Assembly: GCA_905160935.1 (NCBI GenBank)
Contig: CAJHZI010000240.1
Location: forward strand, 1,823,501 to 1,887,500
DNA length: 64,000 bases
Reading direction: 5' to 3'
From: Enchytraeus crypticus
Lineage: Eukaryota > Annelida > Clitellata > Enchytraeida > Enchytraeidae
Shown: positions 41,954 through 54,742 of the stretch, one piece after another
How the letters are laid out: each line of letters starts with the position of its first letter
Numbering within the stretch: position 1 is the first letter of the stretch
Position numbers and translations under genes: made by a program
Notes under the pieces: generated by a model
Databases searched by the model: none
Seen by the model: only the letters and a program-made list of their open reading frames with translations
What the model was told of the DNA's origin: nothing

Positions 41954-42018
41954 CATTTTCCTTTAGAGTCTCATATCTGTTGCTTTAAGCAACAGATATG
42001 AGACTCTAAAGGAAAATG
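41954..42018. repeat. Perfect 65-bp palindrome
   Basis: Two 32-bp arms with a single-base centre at 41986. The left arm begins CATTTTCCTTTAGAGTCTCA and the right arm is its exact reverse complement. No TSD or TIR family was recognised. Confidence 0.9.
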
Positions 42019-43182
42019 CTCCTTTTACATTGCAGAATAATTTGTCTAACGTTCTTTGCAAAGTAACAATATTGGTTGTAAATAAAAATATTTGTTGTAT
42101 CTAATGTTAATTTATAACTTCTGAATAACTTGAATATTTTATTTGAGCTTTCTAAGCCATTGCTAACTTTCTGTTTATCTGTTTGCCACATTTTCCGTTT
42201 AGGTCAATAAATGTAGTAGGTATATGGCAGATATAGCTTGATATAATGGTCTCCTATTTTGATTGAGCATCCTAGTGGCACTCTTTGTTAGCTGACTGTC
42301 AGTCATGCATTCTGTGTTCAAAATTACTATTTTGAATTGTTAAAAAATATTTATTAGCGAAAATTATTTTCTATTTTTTTAAATTACTTGATTCACTATG
42401 AAATGTCACAGTATTCATACAATACTTTTGAAGATAATATCGTAAGTCAGCTGCAAGAATTATGTTATCGGCATTACGGATAGTTAATATTGAAGTTAAA
42501 ACCTGCAATTATCAATCCTTTTATCTTAACGATATATACATGTATTTAGCTGGAGTCGAACTGCTACCAAAGGCATCCAGAGTTTGTGGATAGTGGAACG
42601 GCCAGAAACTATTTTAGTTAACTGCGAAATAAACTGGAAACAGACGAATAAGCAATCATGGACAAAAGACGTCCTACCTCATTCTACTACCTAGTGGACT
42701 ACTCGAGAGACTAAAAGGCTAAGTTGTCCAGCCATCCGAAGAGGGCGGAGCAAATTTATCGTAAGTTAACGGCCAGTTGGATAGATGTCGTGACTCGAGA
42801 GAACTTAATAGACAGACTATTGACTTTTTGGATTTTATAATTGCTAATTAATCAATCTGACATTTGACTGTACAAATAAAAAAGTTGAGTTGAGTCGTTT
42901 GATTTCTTTGCGGTTTGAGTCTCGTTCATTGCGTTGTAACACATTCATTGCAGGAATAGTAGTGAAAATAGACTAACATACGCTATTATCATCATCATCA
43001 TCATCTTCCCTTAAATCCCAGTTTAACCAGGGTGAGGATAAGAATTAACTATTTTCCATTCGTTTGCGTTTCAGTAGCAATTTCTGGACCAGGCACTCAC
43101 CAACCGAATGCTCTTTCTAACGTTGGTTTGGATCTAGCTGCTATGTCGCCTTCTACGATACGATCGTATTTACACGATTGGG

Positions 43183-43278
43183 TCTAAATAGGGCCTAATA
43201 CTTCCGGAAGGAAGTATTAGGCCCTATTTAGAATAATTTAGGGCCTAATACTTCCTTCCGGAAGTATTAGGCCCTATT
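43183..43278. repeat. Two adjacent near-perfect hairpins
   Basis: TAGGGCCTAATACTTCC pairs with GGAAGTATTAGGCCCTA twice in a row. The first hairpin (43183-43232) has 23-bp arms and loop GGAA. The second (about 43237-43278) has loop TTCC, the complement of the first loop. The second is therefore an inverted copy of the first. Confidence 0.85.
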
Positions 43279-45246
43279 CACCCGCCGCTGTATAAGCTAA
43301 TGCAAGTCCTGGTCAGAGAAAATAGGAAGAACGAGAGTGCCGTTAGGGGGTCCACGCAGAATATAGAGGAGATTCCATGCTCGATACTGAATCTTGTGTA
43401 ATACAGGGAAACTGGAGCGTCCTCTAGTAGCTGTCTAAGAACTCTGTGAATCAAAAACTCAAAGAGGTAGAAATGATTCAGAGTATGCCATTCGGGAAGC
43501 CAAGAGCCTACCAATAGGGTGGTTAGAGTAACAGTTAATAATAACAATAGTAATAAAAATCAAAATCATAATAATAATAAAAAGCCTTTCTATGGTAGCT
43601 CCAGTCTATTGCACTCCAGCGCTTTAAAGCTATCTGCGTTTGTGACACATTGGCGAATGCGGCCTCCCAGAGCGTAGAGGAACTGTTTTAAATATTTCTT
43701 TTTTCATCTTTCTTTGAATTAAAGTCTTTCTTTTATCTTATTTTGTAGCCAGGGCCCTACACAGCCCAGGGCAATAAAATAATAATAATATTAACACAAA
43801 AACAATAATAATATTAGGCCTAATACAACTACTACTAATAATAAATTAATAATATTAACCGCCAACAATTTCTATAGCGGTGTCATGGCCGATGGTCAGT
43901 CTTCAAGACCGCTTTACAAGTTTCTAGTAGTTTAATATTAATACTTTCTAGGGTTAAAAAATTTTTCATACCTTAGTTAGGACCACCCTATTATATGGAT
44001 GTCAAACATGGACCTTATGGAAGGAAGAAATCATCATATCAGGAGAATAAAGTCATTGGAAATGTGGATTATGTCCTAGTATAATATATTTTGTCTACTT
44101 TCCAGGTGCGCCTAGGTTCAAATTCTGTTGGTGAGGCAAAGCAATTGTTGATTTTCTTAGATAGGACAGCGCTTAGATGACATTAATCTAAGTAGGTGCC
44201 CATGAAGAACCTCTCGAGGTTTATGCTGTAAAGTACCAATTCCGTAAAACACCCACTACGAGCCCATCGAGACTTAACCTTAATTGGTATATCATGAAGT
44301 ATCCATTATCGTTGGACTAATTTTCTGAATTTTTGAATTTGAACCGTTTTGGACCTTCTTTTTTGCTCTCCGGCTTGATTTTTGTCTCAATAGTATTTGA
44401 TAGTGTCATTGTTGACTTAGCACTCTAATTGTGGTTTTGTTCTGTCACCCACATTGAACCCACGGCAAAGCTTTAGCGGATGTTTACGAAATGTTACTCC
44501 CTCAAACGTTGTTAATCCTTAGGAACTTTAAAACATAATTAGTTTTCAAATTCTAAATTTTGCTGTTCAATAGTAGCGAGGACGTTATTGGTATCAAATT
44601 TTATATCAATGAAAAGACATGGCCGTCTCATACTTCTTTTCCTTCAGATGAAACAAAGAAAAACAATGCAAAATTGACTAAGTTTTAAACGGTTATATCG
44701 CAAAATTTGACATGAAGATCTGCTATCGACATTTTCCTTTTGTTAATTTGAAAAATCCTTTCAGTTCATGTAAGCCTAATGACTAGAATGGATGGAGGCA
44801 GAGTACAGCGACTCTAATAAGATCCAGCATGCATTTGTTAATTTTGAAATCTATAACAAAATACTTGGCTGCTTCACATAACTATGCGAAAATTCAAATT
44901 AGTACTTCTTGGAAGCAGAATTATTGCTTAAAATCACATAACTGATTATATATTGCGATAAATCAGTGAATAATCTTAATAAGCTGATTTATTGTTGCTT
45001 TGAAAAATCACTGCACATAAAATCTAAAATAATTGTATTTGAGAATATTGTAGATGATATTAATATTAACATCAAGCTAATTTTATGTAAATTCTGAAAA
45101 ATTTTGGTACAGATATTTAGTTTTAATTTCAGGGTAGCCCATAGCGCCTAAGTGATAAATTTGTAAAAATGATCTCTCGTCGATTAGGAGTCCCAAAACA
45201 GTCTATCGACGTCTCTAGAGAATCGAGTAGTGTGTGGATGACATAG

Positions 45247-46087
45247 CTAAATTTTGCCTCCAATCGAAGGATACAAAAGAGTGGCATTGGTGAGGATTTG
45301 CTCTCCATCTTCACTTCTCTTTCTCTTATGAACACAATAGGAACCAGAGCACTCTGTGCCCGATGGACAACAAGTTAAACCGCCAGGGCAACATTCTCCC
45401 TAAAACGATCAATCAATGTGAACTCGTCAATAAAGAAATCATTCAAAATAAATCAGTTATTCTGTCAGTCAATCAATCAGTGAATTACTGCATCATCACA
45501 ACTCTGACACTTCGGTGCTGTAGCCAAAGCTCTAGTCGTCTAGGTAAAAATTCTACTTATAAGCTACTTTATAAATATGGTCGAGATGCAATTAATAGCT
45601 ATCGAGCCTTCATTAGCTGAACGTTTAAGGTGATATTTGCTTTTAAGTGAATTACTCTTAAATGTTAAAGTTATATTTACCAAAGCGTCAAAAGAATAAT
45701 ACATGATATAGAGTTTTTCATGCTCAAGTTACAGCTTTATAATAATAGGATATTGTACAATATTAAAATTTAAATTCACAACACATTAATTCATCTTTAG
45801 GAATATAAATCATCACAAACAAATCTTTACAATAATGTGTAGGCCTACAAGTAAAAGCCACTTAAATTTTAACTATAAGATATTAGATATTTGAAGTTAT
45901 CAGTACTTACATACGCATAGGGGCAGCAAAAGTATTTATTAATATATAGACAGCATGATTTGAGGCCTGGACAGCTTGAACCGTCTTTACAAACTAAACT
46001 CTCAACGACATCAGTACAAAGGATCATCACCACTACGCAAACCACTGAGACGAACAGACGTCGTGAGTGAGAAGTTGAGAGAGACAT
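45247..46087 (-). CDS. Granulin array copy F, secreted single-granulin protein
   Basis: Coding exons 45911-46087 (59 codons) and 45247-45399 (50 codons plus TAG) have an intact acceptor before ATG, a GTAAGT donor (45910-45905) and TTTTAG acceptor, phase 0. Signal peptide core is LFVSVVCVVVMILC. Twelve granulin cysteines follow: CKDGSSCPGLKSCC, YFCCPYAY, ECCPGGLTCC, ECSGSYC. The start of the mature protein is shorter than in copies C-E. After the last Cys comes a basic stretch HKRKR and an acidic tail. KRKR is a possible furin-type cleavage site that would release the granulin core. Promoter at 48981-49077. Predicted product 109 residues. Confidence 0.85.
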
Positions 46088-46385
46088 GATCAGAGAGAGG
46101 AGTGACTGAAAATAACGTTCATTATGATAATGTAATTATTCAAATAATGTGAAAATTTTAAAATGTATAGTAGGGCCTATTTATAAAAGTGTAATAAATA
46201 TAAAAGTATTTTACTTGTATGAGTTCAATAATTATAACCATGCAATTATTGTAATAGTTTAATAATTACAATAGTGCATATCTATTTATAGTGATTGTGC
46301 AATTATTACAAATTATAAGTTAACTAAAATTATAATAACGTAATTATGTTATAATGAATTACTAGGACAGTGTAGTACATAAATA
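46088..46385. other. Proximal first intron of copy F
   Basis: AT-rich, many TAATAAT/ATTATAA words, also typical of the matching positions in copies A and G. No feature. Confidence 0.4.
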
Positions 46386-46690
46386 ATAATAATAATAAAG
46401 GTTTTAAGTCCGTTTCCTCATACAAGGATGATGTTAGGGACGTCCACCTTCATATGTCACTACAAATCGATTCACCTCAAACGATCTAAAAACAAAAACA
46501 CGTGCTAAAGAGAAATAAAAGATCCTAAACAGTGCCGGTCCGGTGATAAAAAAGTCAGGCAAGATGAAATAAATCTATGGTGGGAAGAGATGTGTTTTCA
46601 ACTTAAAACGGAAAGTGGAAGTAGTAGAACATGAGCGAAGATCAGGAGGCAGAGAGTTTCAAACAGTAGGAGCGGAGAAAGAAAAATAGT
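46386..46690 (-). repeat. SINE-like dispersed repeat with (ATT)n tail
   Basis: On the minus strand the repeat ends CGTCC..ACATCATCCTTGTATGAG and then AACGGACTTAAAACC, then (ATT)n. Other copies are at 38890-39040 (plus orientation) and 55755-55940, with a partial one at 48840-48955. No ORF, so probably a non-autonomous retroposon. Confidence 0.5.
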
Positions 46691-46784
46691 GTCACTATTA
46701 TACTGCTAATTTTTACTAAGTTTTAAACTCAATTTTGCATTTAACATTAAACTTAATTTCCTCTTTTACCTTCTTTTACATTAT

Positions 46785-46831
46785 GATTTAGTTCACATTA
46801 ATTTAAGGATGTCCCGCTCCTATTCGAAAGC

Positions 46832-46903
<72 letters not shown>

Positions 46904-46965
46904 GCTTTCGAATAGACATTTCGACTAGGAGCGGGACATCCTTAAATTAATGTGAACTAAATCTA
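46785..46965. repeat. Long inverted repeat around a (TA)n core
   Basis: Arms begin AACATTAATTTAAGGATGTC-like sequence (left arm 46785-46836, right arm about 46900-46965) and flank about 60 bp of (TA)n. The right arm carries a 12-base insertion relative to the left; otherwise the arms agree almost fully. Confidence 0.85.
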
Positions 46966-46978
46966 ATGAGTTAATCAG

Positions 46979-47132
46979 CCTTCCTCAATTCAAAATTAGT
47001 CTCCAATAGGAAAGGAACGATAACAAAATACATCCTTGTGTTACTCCAACATGTTACAAAGTACAATAGAAATATATATATATATGTTATCGTTCCTTTC
47101 CTATTGGAGACTAATTTTGAATTGAGGAAGGC
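46979..47132. repeat. Second inverted repeat, built from a LINE piece
   Basis: Left arm 46979-47028 and right arm about 47083-47132 are ~48-bp inverted copies (CTTCCTCAATTCAAAATTAG... / CTAATTTTGAATTGAGGAAG) with a 55-bp spacer containing a short (TA)n. The right arm runs into a LINE reverse transcriptase fragment. Confidence 0.85.
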
Positions 47133-47520
47133 TTTGGAGGAAAGATAATGGGGAATCAAGTTGGGTGATAGAAAATTAACTGATCTTGATTTTGCAGACG
47201 ATATAGCTCTACTACCGGACAATATATGTCAACTGCAAAAAATTACGTCAGCATTAGAAGGAAATTCTGCAAAAGTAACATTTTGATTGAGAATTAGCAA
47301 TGAGAAAAAATCTTTCAATTGCAGCTTTATGTATATTTAACGTAAGAGTTAATCAGCGTGAGGTTAAAAGGGTACAAATAAAGTTCACGTATCCAGGCAG
47401 TAGCCTATACTATCGCAAAATGGATAAAAATGAAAAAGATGCGAAGTGTAGGATTGGTATAGAGCATGCTAAATGATACAACACATCTGGAAGATTAAAA
47501 ATATTGATGACGATTATAGG
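47098..47520 (+). mobile_element. LINE reverse transcriptase fragment
   Basis: LTDLDFADDIALL (about 47180-47220) carries the FADD catalytic motif of non-LTR reverse transcriptases. Downstream, QLQKITSALEGNSAK and VNQREVKRVQIKF match the relic at 34829-36410. Frames are broken. Confidence 0.65.
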
Positions 47521-47864
47521 TTAAAATATATTTAACAGCTTGTTGGCCATCAAATGGTTGCATCTTTGTTGAATATTTTTGATGATTAGTCTACGAAGCT
47601 CCGTAATGTGTTTTTGTTTGAGGTATATCCAAGCACAGCTGCTTCTGATTCCTTCTTCAAATTAGTTTTGACCAATACTACAACTCAATAGTATGCCGAA
47701 TGGGACAATGGTACTAACGTTTATAAATCAAATAGTTTGCTCTATTATAATAATTGTTGTTATTAAATGTTAATTAGTTGTTAGTTAAATATTTTGAAAA
47801 CAAATTAAATACTGCAAATTCAATCACATTCTATCTTATACACACATAAGCACACACTCTCTCA

Positions 47865-47924
<60 letters not shown>

Positions 47925-48980
47925 TAACACATCTGAAAGTATGGAATTACATGAAGAAAATTAACCTAAATCATATTTAGCTCTGGGAATATAAATCTAC
48001 CACGAACGAAGCTAGCGAATATTTCGTACCCATGCGTTTGCAAGCCAAGAATTTCTGCTCTCTCGATTGATAGTCTAATAGCAGGTCTATGACGTAGGCC
48101 TACATATTACTACATATTAATCTCCACATATGTCCATCTTCTGCCTTTAATATTCTCATAAGAATGTATTATTAAAGCAACCAGCATTATAAGTCCCCCT
48201 TTCCGCTCTCCTTCTAATTATTCTTTCTTCAATTAGCCTATATTTAAGCAAATCATCCCTGTAGCCCTATCTGAAACATGTCCTAGCCAACTATCTAGCT
48301 ATTCTTTCTATTTTTCAATGTAGGTCTATATAGTAGTTTTGTTGCCCCTCAGTGCTAATTTTGCTAAGTAGGCCTACTATTTAAATTATAATTATGTTGA
48401 CAACATAATCTTCTAAGAAACATAATTATGATATTGGTCATATTATGATTGCATTAGTGTTAAAATATTAATAATATCTGAAATTAATGAATTCATTTTT
48501 GATTTTAATTTGTAAGGGCGCTCAATAAGATAAATAATATATCTCTCGTAGTTAACATTTTTAAAAAATATTCCTTTGAATTTATTTTGTCATCTTATGA
48601 GCAAATACAGTCGACTTTACTTCACAGCGGACCATAAACATAATAGTAGTCACACAAATTTGGATTTTTCTTTGAGAATACATTGAATTTTTTATAGCGA
48701 CGGTATATTATTTAAAACACTGCTAAAATAGAAAGAGCTTAAATTTGGCCTCTATTTCCGAGATTAGAATCATTGCACCATCCCCTTTGCTTCTCGAGTC
48801 TATGAGTGGCACAATATGTTCATGAATGAGATATTCGCATCACATGATCTTAATTACGTCACTGACATTATCCTTCTTTCCTAAGTCTTAATTACGTCTC
48901 TGATATCATCATTGGATTAGGAATCGGACGTCAAACCTTTATTATTATTATTAAGTTTCATTAACAAACATGAAACTTAC
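47521..48980. other. Distal first intron of copy F
   Basis: Contains a (CT)n tract (47866-47932) and a SINE 3' tail with (ATT)n (48840-48955). No gene. Confidence 0.45.
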
Positions 48981-49077
48981 CGAATAACCAGAGAATTGAT
49001 GGAACAATATTTCAACACAGATGTTTAGTTAACCCGCAGGCTTTTTCTGCAGCCATGTCCGTGGTACCTATTTTATA
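48981..49077 (-). promoter_or_regulatory. Promoter and non-coding 5' exon of copy F
   Basis: TATAAAA (49077-49071), a diverged conserved block (GCAGAAAAAGCCTGCGGGTT) and donor CGGTAAGT (48980-48975). Confidence 0.55.
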
Positions 49078-49079
49078 AA

Positions 49080-51590
49080 CGTTCATTAGAGGCTTGAAAT
49101 CAATATAACATATAATATATTGTATAATTTATTGCCAGTAGCCTAATAAATATGAGAGATAAAATAAATATAATCTCTCTGATCTAAAAAGGACTTCTTA
49201 AAGTGTGATATAGTTTTATGGGCAATCATTTTGACCTAATTCTGTGAATAGTTGGCATGATATATCGAAATTTATAACCCATTTCATATAGCCTAATAAA
49301 ATCTACATAATTTTTAAAATAAAATAATAATCATTACATATAAACAGGGCTCCGGAAATTAACGATAAACATAATCGTTAACGGCTACTTTAATCGCTAA
49401 CGATTAGGGAATTTTAATGATTACTATTTTTTAACGAATTATCATAAATCTTATTAATCATTTCTTGCCATAACCGAAAGGAATTTTCGTGCGCGACAAT
49501 AATCAGTGATGCAGTGAGGCTTACGTAGGTGGACGCTGGGTACGTTAAGTTATCCCCCACTTTATTTCCTGGGAGATAAAGCGTCGATAAACTATTTTGC
49601 TCAAATGCGTGTTAAAATCTAGCCACTGACTCACTGTACTTTAGCCTAAGGCATGTATAGGCCTATGTATGTACTTACACTAATACTAATATAAGTACTT
49701 ATATGTCATCAGCTCATTGGAGATTTGATCTTTAACATTAACTCACTCAATGAGGCATCCATGTCTTCTAGCTTGCTACACTATGAGTACTTTGCAAAAT
49801 TTGGACTAGTGAAACAATTAAGTGAAGTACATCATTATATCATTGATTTATTTTTGCCCGGTTCGTCAGCAGCCTGTGTCATAAATGGCGATTGAGAAAG
49901 AAATGTGGAAAGCAAAGGACAGCCGTCTCAAAATGCTTAGTAATATTTCGACGAGAGAAATATTACTGGAATGTGGAAAGAGTTTAATGTAGTGATTTAA
50001 TTGAGAATCATTAGTTCAGTACTTTTAGTTCTACCTTAATTCAAATGTTTCTAATATTAAATTTTAAACTATTGTATTTTTGCGTTTCATCTTGAAGATA
50101 TCATTCCATCAAAGGGAAGCAGTCATTTACTGACAAGGAATATTCGTACTACATCCATCTCTGAAGACAGTCATTTACCGACCAGAAATCTTCATACTAT
50201 AGTTATAGGGCTCCGTTATTGCCTTAATTGATTGTGAAGAAATCTTCACGGTTATAAGAATGTTATGAGGGCTCTATTTGGGTATTCTTACATTGCAGGT
50301 TGACGTCCCTACCTCAACTTTGAAAGAGGAACTGGACCGAGTCAAACAAGGATATCAATATGACTTGGGGGCTAACACTGAGCTCTCTGTAATCTTTTCG
50401 ATGTTTAATGTCTAAAAAAATTCCCTACATTATAAGGCAATACTGAAACGAGTGTCTTCCATGATAACAAAAGCCCCATTTGGTTGAAAATCTTCTCACT
50501 TTACTTCAAATGTGCTGCATTCACAGTCTTCTGTATAAATCAACATGATTTTATGTGCACATTCTGTTTTTATTGGTTAGGTCTTAACAATTGAGGTTTG
50601 ATAAATGTCTAATGTGTCCGCAAATAGTTTCAGAATTTCGATACCGATGATTTAGAAATATATTAAATATTTAATCGAAGTAATTTCAAATTTCTTCAAG
50701 CTTCAAATGTTGCAATTACTATTTTATTTTTGTTTTCGGATAAACGTTGGAAGATAAGATTGATGTGGCCACCTGGCTAAATTTCTAGAAATTGATGAGA
50801 CCGTGATAACCAAACGAACATTGCCAAGCCGCTCTGCCATTGAAAACTAGCTTTCCAGTATTGTCCTACAGATCTTCCACATATTCCCATAATCCTTCTG
50901 TTATATCGTCTATTTCTGTTGTTCGTTTCCCACATCTGTCCTTGACACAAATACTTTTGTTTCTGATTTTTCTCGTTTCTAGTCAACTGACGTACTTCAT
51001 GAACAAATTCGAACGTCCTCTTTTATTATATTCATCGCATTTTTCATCTCTGCTGCCTATCTTATTTCTTACTTCAAGTCTTTAAATAATAGTCACGTGG
51101 GTGAAGCGACTGCGGTTGCTAGGAAACCATTCTAAAGATGTCAACTCAGCTACCATTCCTCGAAAAAGTGTGACGATTCGTTGTCAAGGTTGAACGATAT
51201 AGCCAATAGGAAATAAGTAATCCGGCACTAGAAGGTGAAAGCCTGATGAAGTTTGTTGACACACAAACGCTTGTTTTGCATTGCCGATCCTAGCATTATG
51301 ATCTTAAAAGCAAAAAGTAATCGTTTTCAATGTTGTTTTTCTTATTAGAATATAGGACATGGTAAAATGCTTTGTAGCCGCATTATCAGCTTCTACGGGA
51401 TAATTACCAATATAAATGTCAATTTAAAGAATATTTTGTAATTTTTCCTGTAGGCCCTATCTATCATTGTGTTCAATGCACTGTTTATCAACCAACAGTT
51501 CTAGCGTCGTGAAGCGTAACAACTTTTATGCCCAATTGTAAACAATGGATAAAATCGAAAATCGTGATGTTAATAAATATTAATATCTGA
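49080..51590. other. Intergenic region between copies F and G, no gene
   Basis: The block at 49350-49470 (ATTAACGATAAACATAATCG..., CTTGCCATAACCGAAAGG) has a diverged counterpart at 58490-58640 and may be a transposon remnant. Short ORFs here show no domain. No other feature seen. Confidence 0.4.
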
Positions 51591-51599
51591 AGGGTTTGA

Positions 51600-52095
51600 C
51601 CCAAAGTCACATTGAATTGAATATAAGGAAATTTAGGGAAAAAATCTGCTTAAAAGGCTACAAACTATCGGTGGTTAGGTGAATTCCAGCGAGGTAGGTA
51701 GTCGACGAGTACCGTTCAGGACGCCCTGTCTAGACTTCTAGTGAAGAAAATATTCGATGTGTCCAGGATATAATCCAAAAGGACCGACGATTAATCATGA
51801 TATATGTAGTTGATGGTAATAAGTTGTCATGTGGCACAACCCATCATATTATTACTGACATAGTGGTTTGTAAAAAAGTATGCTGGATGATTCCGCGAAT
51901 GTCTACTGCAGAAATCAAGCCAGTCCTATCAACAACTTATCGTTACAATCTCCATCTGTACGATTCGACCAAAGTGTCTTCGCAAATATGTTACCATGGT
52001 AAAACACCTGTTCTTCGCGGATATGTTGTCATGCCGTCATATTACAATGAGACTTGGGCTCACCATTTGATCCCGAGACAAAGCTTCAGATAAGT
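51600..52095 (+). mobile_element. Mariner transposase relic, N-terminal half
   Basis: A GRP linker (YRSGRPV, then a stop, TSSEENIRCVQDIIQKDRRL) is followed by THHIITDIVVCKKVC, IPRMSTAEIK and YNETWAHHLIPR. The last matches the mariner motif around the first catalytic residue (GDETWxHHxxPE), with Asp replaced by Asn. Stops and a missing C-terminal half show it is dead. It is unrelated to the intact element at 1879. Confidence 0.65.
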
Positions 52096-52676
52096 AAAAT
52101 ACATATACTATAAGTCCCTCACCTATAACTTGGTTGAAAATATTTACTGGGGAGGGACAAATCCTCGAGCTGAAGAGTAATAATTGTTCTCTTTTTAAAA
52201 TTGGTTCGAGGTTTAGGGTCCTTATCAGAAAGCTTTATAGCGGAATTTAAGCAACGTAGGGCCTGGATAATATTTAATATTAGGCCAGACGACTTTGCCA
52301 AGTCACTGCCTAATCAAAATCCTAAAAATGCCAGTGCTAAGGAGTGTTCTGATTACAAAATCCATAAATTTAATATCTCGTACGTCAAAGATCTTAGAAA
52401 TTCTAAATAATCGCATTCAATCGAACGCGATATAGTCGAGGCATAATGCACATAATGTTTAATTCTTTATTTTCATATCTTGAGTTTTCACGCAATTTCA
52501 TTGAAAATTACATATCGGCGACTAATGATAATTTCTCAAACATGTGTAGTAGACGTTAATAGAAAAGAACACGTTAATAGAAAAGAGAATTGTCTTTAAT
52601 TTAATGTATAACGTAAGACATTTTAATAACAATTCCAAAAGTTATTAGCCTTCAACGTAGATTCATTTATTCGGGA
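52096..52676. other. No recognisable feature
   Basis: Beyond the mariner relic. Short ORFs have no domain. The final bases (CGGGATCACCCTGTATA, 52673-52687) begin the repeat cluster that follows. Confidence 0.4.
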
Positions 52677-52681
52677 TCACC

Positions 52682-52739
<58 letters not shown>

Positions 52740-52788
52740 GGTGATCCCTGTATATATATATGATCGGTGATATATATATATATATATA

Positions 52789-52819
<31 letters not shown>

Positions 52820-52847
52820 TGGGTGATCCTGTATATATATATGATCG

Positions 52848-52909
<62 letters not shown>

Positions 52910-52916
52910 CCATTGT
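52670..52916. repeat. (TA)n cluster with repeated GGGTGATCC units
   Basis: Three (TA)n tracts alternate with GGGTGATCC(C)TGTATATATA and GATCGGTGATATA words at 52739-52770 and 52821-52850. The left boundary GGATCACCCTGTATA is the inverted form. It looks like repeated transposon-end sequence expanded together with the microsatellite. Confidence 0.8.
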
Positions 52917-53400
52917 AGATCTCACTCTATCTCTCCATCTCTTTATCTCTCTTAGTGCACGGCATACTGGCAGGTCCAAGGTATAGGCCCCTAGAGCGCC
53001 TCCACTCGTCTCTCTCTTCCTCTTTCCTCTTCATATTAAAATATGAGTGGAACTTTAAATCGTCTAGTATACCTAATCTCGTCCTGCCTCTTAATCTATT
53101 TCCTTCCATTCTGCCTTCTATAACATCTTTTAATGGACTCCCCCCACTTATGATATGTCTATCAAACTCTTATTCATGTCTTTTAATTCATTTATCAACT
53201 GTCAATCTGTACCAACTCTTTCCAGAACTTTTTTATTTGTAACCCTCTTTGAGTCCAGTTAATCCTCTCCATTCTTCTCCAAATTTACATTTCCAATGCC
53301 TGTATTGAATTGATGTTTCCTTTTCTGAAGTTCCATGTTTCACATTAATATATTAGCGTGGTCCATACTAAGGTTTTCACTATCTCAATCTATTATTGTT
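52917..53400 (-). mobile_element. LINE 3'-end fragment
   Basis: On the minus strand a frame reads GNRLRGRTRLGILDDLKFHS and later [14 protein letters not shown], the basic C-terminal tail of a LINE polyprotein. The 3' UTR leads into (TA)n at 52916. Same family as the fragments at 1300, 24465, 58975 and 63925. Confidence 0.6.
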
Positions 53401-54587
53401 CGAAATTTTAGAAAAACTATTCTTTTTTAATATTTTTAAACATATTCTAGATAACTTTGCTTAATTGTATTTAATTTAGTAATTTAAAATAACTTACAGC
53501 TTAGACTGTAACTTATATTCTTTGATAACCGGAGTCCGCAATATATTTACAGTCGTAAACACAGTAGCATATAATAATTACATTTAAAGTGTTTGTGATA
53601 TGCAAATAAATTTTGGGTGCCGCCCATTCTCTCTTAGAAATCTTAGAAAGCACAATCTCTCCAACTTATTGTGTATTCATAGAAATGTTAAAACATTTGT
53701 CATAATTCGCAATTATGTTGCTAACTAGATATTTAAAGAATTTAATATTAATCAAACAGGTCACTTGACATTTCTCTACTTCTAGAGAAAATACAGGATA
53801 ATAATGAAAAACTACAGCAGGAGTTAAACATTTATGTCACAAAATTTACATTAAGATCTGTTACGTTATTGTTTTTTGTGGTTTTCTAAATGAACATTTT
53901 TGTCAACGTAGCCTGACTGCATAAAGAACTCGACTATAAATTGCAGTGGTATCAACTCTTACCTGTGGTAATTTTGTAGTTTGTGCGAAAGCTTGGCTCC
54001 TTCACATAAATATGTCAAAATTCAAATAGCACTTCTATGCAACACGGGATATTATTTTATATTATTATTTAACTGATTGAACACTGCGCCAAAATGTGAA
54101 TCCCCATAATTAGGCCAAATATTAGTAACTGAGTTATTAGTTCTCATCTAATCAGGAAAAAAATAAAATTATATATTTCTACATTTTGATATCTTTAAGA
54201 CAATCAAGTTAAAGACAAATGTACCTGAATTTTTAAATGATTACATGCGCGTTGAAAATTAAACCTACATTTTCCTTTTCTTCCGGTGCATTACCTAACG
54301 CAGGTTCATGTCATGTAACTCTCTCAATCGATTCTACTCTCAGCTTTCCCTAATCATCATCTCGATATATCAATTGCTATCGAACCATTCAACATCCCAT
54401 GTTTAGTTCTCCCCCAAACTCTTTTCCATTGCCTTCTTTATTCTATTACTAGATTCAGCAAACCCCTTTTTATATGCCCAATTCAGATCAGATTTTGTTT
54501 CAATTATCAATCAAATATATTAACTGGCTATTTACTGGCTTTACTCACACACTGACACACACACACACACGCACACACACACATATA

Positions 54588-54637
<50 letters not shown>

Positions 54638-54686
54638 ATTATATATAATATAATTACATATATATATAATTATATATATATACTGT

Positions 54687-54742
<56 letters not shown>

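Larger units (their letters stand above)
41300..45246. other. Intergenic region between copies E and F
   Basis: Holds (TA)n (41540-41602), the CAGCCTGGGCGG repeat (41650), the palindromes at 41954-42018 and 43183-43278, and a degraded repeat (44320-44440) shared with 22545-22660. A (CAT)n run lies at 42990. No gene is supported. Confidence 0.5.

Noticed and set aside
43278-43547. 89-residue leucine-rich ORF
   Set aside because: No start context, no domain, adjoining a palindrome; likely chance.
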